Below, one piece after another: positions 5,714-7,854 of a DNA stretch of 7,854 nt. Position 1 is the first letter of the stretch. Every line of letters begins with the position of its first letter. The notes beneath the pieces were generated by a model that made no database searches, was not told where the DNA came from, and saw only the letters and a list, made by a program, of their open reading frames with translations. Where the stretch lies: NCBI GenBank assembly GCA_016342385.1, contig JAEINM010000181.1, positions 1-7,854 of the forward strand, given 5' to 3'. The translations under genes were made by a program, and so were the position numbers. Source of the stretch: Spirochaetaceae bacterium. GTDB taxonomy: Bacteria > Spirochaetota > Spirochaetia > DSM-2461.

Positions 5714-6532
5714 GTGTCTGAATTTTTATCTGATTTAGATTTTGAGAAGTACAAAAATTTTATATATGACAAAAGTGGAATCTTTTTCTCCAACTCCAAC
5801 AGAACGATACTTGAAAGTCGATTGAGAGAGAGGTTGAGAACAACCAAAAATGAAACAGTTTTAGATTATTTTTCTCTGATATCAAAAGATCAGGATGAAA
5901 TGGAAGCTCTACTGGATTCTGTCACGACAAATCTGACCCGGTTTTTTAGAAACACAGCTCATTATGACACTTTTATTAATTATGTCATTCCCGATATAGT
6001 GAAAAAAAAACAGTCTTCCGGGAACAAGGTTTTTAAAATCTGGAGTGCCGGCTGTTCATCGGGGGAAGAACCCTACACGAATGCCATGATCTTAACCGAG
6101 CATTTACCACCTGATTTTAAGATTGAGATTATTGCATCGGATTTAAGCCTGAAATCTCTAATGAAAGCAAAAGAGGGCTTTTACCCTTCAACAAAAATAA
6201 GTGGAATTCCCGATAACTACTTGAAGAAATACATGGATCCCGTGGAAAACGGATATAAAATGAAAGATAGCATTAAGAGTCTGATTAAATTTGATTACCA
6301 CAATTTAAAATTCCCCTCTGATTCTAAAAATTTTGATGTTATATTCTGCAGAAATGTTTTAATTTATTTTGATGAACTGGCTCAGAAAAATGTTATAGAA
6401 GGTTTTTGGAATTCTATGGGTGATCGTTCTTATCTGTTTATCGGTCATTCCGAATCTCTTTTTGGAATGGACACCAAGTTTGAATTTATCAAGACCGATT
6501 GGGCCTGTATTTATGGGAAAAACGTTAATTAG
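5714..6532 (+). CDS. cheR: Chemotaxis protein methyltransferase CheR
   Basis: CheR uses S-adenosylmethionine to methylate glutamates on chemoreceptors. The 272-residue protein has the usual two domains. The N-terminal helical domain (about 1-80) ends in TTNLTRFFR (71-79), the conserved TxFFR segment. The Rossmann-like SAM domain has WSAGCSSGEEPYT (110-122), SDLS (142-145), FCRNVLIYFD (211-220) and GHSESL (244-249). It is complete and should be active. The start is GTG at 5714 with a modest GCAGG about 7 nt upstream; no in-frame ATG lies near the N-terminus. It is followed 15 bp later by cheB, which forms an operon of the opposing adaptation enzymes. Receptors and CheA/CheW must be encoded elsewhere. 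Confidence 0.96.
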   Translation: MSEFLSDLDFEKYKNFIYDKSGIFFSNSNRTILESRLRERLRTTKNETVLDYFSLISKDQDEMEALLDSVTTNLTRFFRNTAHYDTFINYVIPDIVKKKQSSGNKVFKIWSAGCSSGEEPYTNAMILTEHLPPDFKIEIIASDLSLKSLMKAKEGFYPSTKISGIPDNYLKKYMDPVENGYKMKDSIKSLIKFDYHNLKFPSDSKNFDVIFCRNVLIYFDELAQKNVIEGFWNSMGDRSYLFIGHSESLFGMDTKFEFIKTDWACIYGKNVN

Positions 6533-6547
6533 AATTTGAGGAAATAA

Positions 6548-7699
6548 ATGATAGATGAACAGATTTCAGTACTGATAGTAGATGACTCAGCGATGATGAG
6601 AAATCTGATTGGACGAATAGTTGAAAGTCATGAAGGGCTTACAATAGCTGGAAAGGCTATGAATGGAGTATTTGCTTTACAGAAACTTCCAAGGCTGGAA
6701 CCTGATGTTATTGTTCTGGACATAGAAATGCCGGAAATGAACGGTATCGAGTTTTTAAAAGAAAAAAATAAATTAAATAATCAGACTCCTGTTATCGTTT
6801 TATCTGCTGTTGCAACAAAAGGGGCAAAAGTGACAATGGAAGCTCTTTCTCTTGGAGCTTCGGACTTTATAACAAAACCCTCGGGATCAGGATCTCTTAA
6901 TATACAGTCCGTAGGTCAGCGTCTGACGGAATTGCTGCTCGTTTATGGTCGGGATTACAGAAAGAGAACAGGTCCTAAAAAGAATAAAGAGAATCTGAGA
7001 CCAAAACCAGCAGTCCCCTTAGCAAAACCTTTTGAAGACAATTCATTTAAAAAAACGACAGCTCCCATAAATATCGGAACGAGTCATTGGGAGAAAATTA
7101 CACCGAAAAGGGAACCGGGACGAGTTCAGGTTATGGCTATCGGAATTTCGACTGGGGGACCGAATGCTCTGAGAAAAGTTTTTGCCAGCTTTGATCCGGA
7201 TCTGCCTATTCCAGTCATTGTTGTGCAGCATATGCCAGCTGGTTTTACGGAAGAATTTGCAAAAAGTCTCAATAGGATTTGTCCTCTGGAAGTGAAAGAG
7301 GCGGCCAATGGAGATCTTCTGAAACCGGGGAGAATCCTAATTGCTCCGGGAGATTACCATGTTGAAGTCAGCAGAAAGTCTCTAGGGACAGTTGTTAATG
7401 TTGTCAGTAAGGATCCTGTTAATGGACATCGTCCTTCGGTCGATGTTCTGTTTAAGTCAGTTGCCGAGGAATTTCAGAATGAATGCATAGCCGCTATAAT
7501 GACAGGTATGGGTCGTGATGGCGCCAGACAGATCGGCACTATTTATGGTGAAGGAGGCCTGACTTTAGCTCAGGATGAAGAGTCTTCTATCGTGTTCGGT
7601 ATGCCTAAAGTCGCAATTGAGCACGGGTATATTCAACATGTCGTACCCTTGGAGGATATGGCGGAAAAACTTTGTCATCTTGCAAAAGAGTATTCATAA
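6548..7699 (+). CDS. cheB: Chemotaxis response regulator protein-glutamate methylesterase/deamidase CheB
   Basis: CheB removes methyl groups from, and deamidates, chemoreceptors and is activated by CheA phosphorylation. The 383-residue protein has a receiver domain (about 5-125) with Asp12-Asp13, the phospho-acceptor Asp58 in VLDIEMPEMNG, Ser86 and Lys110. A basic, Pro-rich linker spans about 135-190. The methylesterase domain follows, with the catalytic triad Ser201 (GISTGG), His228 (VQHMP) and Asp324 (MGRDGA). All functional residues are present. The linker of about 55 residues is on the long side. The ATG is preceded by GAGGA at 5 nt spacing. It ends 1 bp before the stop codon of the convergent gene, with no terminator between them. 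Confidence 0.97.
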   Translation: MIDEQISVLIVDDSAMMRNLIGRIVESHEGLTIAGKAMNGVFALQKLPRLEPDVIVLDIEMPEMNGIEFLKEKNKLNNQTPVIVLSAVATKGAKVTMEALSLGASDFITKPSGSGSLNIQSVGQRLTELLLVYGRDYRKRTGPKKNKENLRPKPAVPLAKPFEDNSFKKTTAPINIGTSHWEKITPKREPGRVQVMAIGISTGGPNALRKVFASFDPDLPIPVIVVQHMPAGFTEEFAKSLNRICPLEVKEAANGDLLKPGRILIAPGDYHVEVSRKSLGTVVNVVSKDPVNGHRPSVDVLFKSVAEEFQNECIAAIMTGMGRDGARQIGTIYGEGGLTLAQDEESSIVFGMPKVAIEHGYIQHVVPLEDMAEKLCHLAKEYS

Positions 7700-7700
7700 T

Positions 7701-7854
7701 TTACCCGCAGCTGCTGCAGCTCCCGCAACCCGATCCGGTTGAACAACTGGCCGCTATGTCGGCACTGCTGATTTTTCTTATTACTTCCGGTAATTTCTGA
7801 GGGCGCAGTTTGAAAAATGTGTATGTTGATAAAAAAGAAAATACAATACCGATT
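7701..7854 (-). CDS. C-terminal fragment of a membrane protein with a Cys-rich tail
   Basis: Only the last 50 codons are in the window, and the gene runs off the right edge. The fragment starts with a hydrophobic segment (IGIVFSFLSTYTFF), followed by basic KLRPQK, which puts the tail in the cytoplasm by the positive-inside rule. It ends in CSTGSGCGSCSSCG, a C-x5-C-x2-C-x2-C cluster at the very C-terminus. The TAA at 7703-7701 is 1 bp from the cheB stop. I do not recognise it firmly. Candidates are an RseC/MucC-type (SoxR-reducing system) membrane protein, whose post-helix segment resembles LPEVIRKI, or a FeoB-associated Cys-rich small membrane protein. The reading frame is supported by the coherent helix-plus-Cys architecture. 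The missing N-terminus prevents a choice. Confidence 0.6.
   Translation of the reverse strand, partial: IGIVFSFLSTYTFFKLRPQKLPEVIRKISSADIAASCSTGSGCGSCSSCG

Noticed and set aside
7043..7308. Two minus-strand open frames of about 60 codons inside cheB
   Set aside because: Both lie opposite the conserved catalytic domain of CheB and show no domain pattern or ribosome binding site.
7704..7722. Palindrome-like GCAGCTGCTGCAGCT sequence near the right edge
   Set aside because: It is produced by the alternating Ser and Cys codons of the minus-strand tail and has no U-tract, so I do not call a terminator or repeat.
1..7854. A novel defence, mobile or biosynthetic system
   Set aside because: Every gene except the edge fragment belongs to a known housekeeping or chemotaxis family with intact motifs. 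No integrase, transposase, toxin-antitoxin pair, direct-repeat array or att-like repeat was seen.

Overview
This 7.85-kb window is an ordinary, densely coded stretch of bacterial chromosome. It is AT-rich and shows no mobile element, CRISPR array, tRNA or rRNA. A spirochaete (Spirochaetota) is the most likely source. This is inferred from the style of the CheB and CheR proteins, an LptC that looks like a lipoprotein with a relaxed lipobox, and the HPr/HprK pair beside rpoN. I could not check it by search. The LPS-transport genes show a diderm with an LPS-type outer membrane or a descendant of one.

Layout. Positions 1-5578 carry eight genes, all on the minus strand. In transcription order they are a DUF151 bifunctional-nuclease gene, lptC, lptA, lptB, rpoN, hpf, hprK and ptsH. 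LptC, LptA and LptB are the periplasmic and ATPase parts of the LPS export bridge. RpoN is sigma-54. Hpf is the short ribosome hibernation factor. HprK is the HPr Ser kinase/phosphorylase and HPr is its substrate. The order lptC-lptA-lptB-rpoN-hpf followed by PTS regulatory genes matches the well-known proteobacterial rpoN locus, with hprK-ptsH where E. coli has ptsN-rapZ-npr. A strong hairpin terminator after hpf separates the hprK-ptsH pair from the lpt-rpoN-hpf unit.

Positions 5579-5713 are a divergent promoter region. On the plus strand a sigma-70-type promoter precedes cheR and cheB, the methyltransferase and methylesterase/deamidase that tune chemoreceptor methylation. At the right edge, the C-terminal 50 codons of a minus-strand gene converge on cheB with a 1-bp gap. 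They encode a membrane segment and a C-terminal cysteine cluster.

I found no previously undescribed system. The most interesting signal is in translation starts. Three genes (DUF151, lptC, hprK) lack a Shine-Dalgarno sequence and have a -10-like hexamer only 6-9 nt upstream of the ATG, which suggests leaderless or nearly leaderless mRNAs. Their neighbours hpf, rpoN, lptB and cheB have clear Shine-Dalgarno sites. Second-tier items are an inverted repeat over the lptC -35 box, the hpf/hprK terminator with a possible overlapping promoter, and the Cys-tailed membrane protein at the edge.
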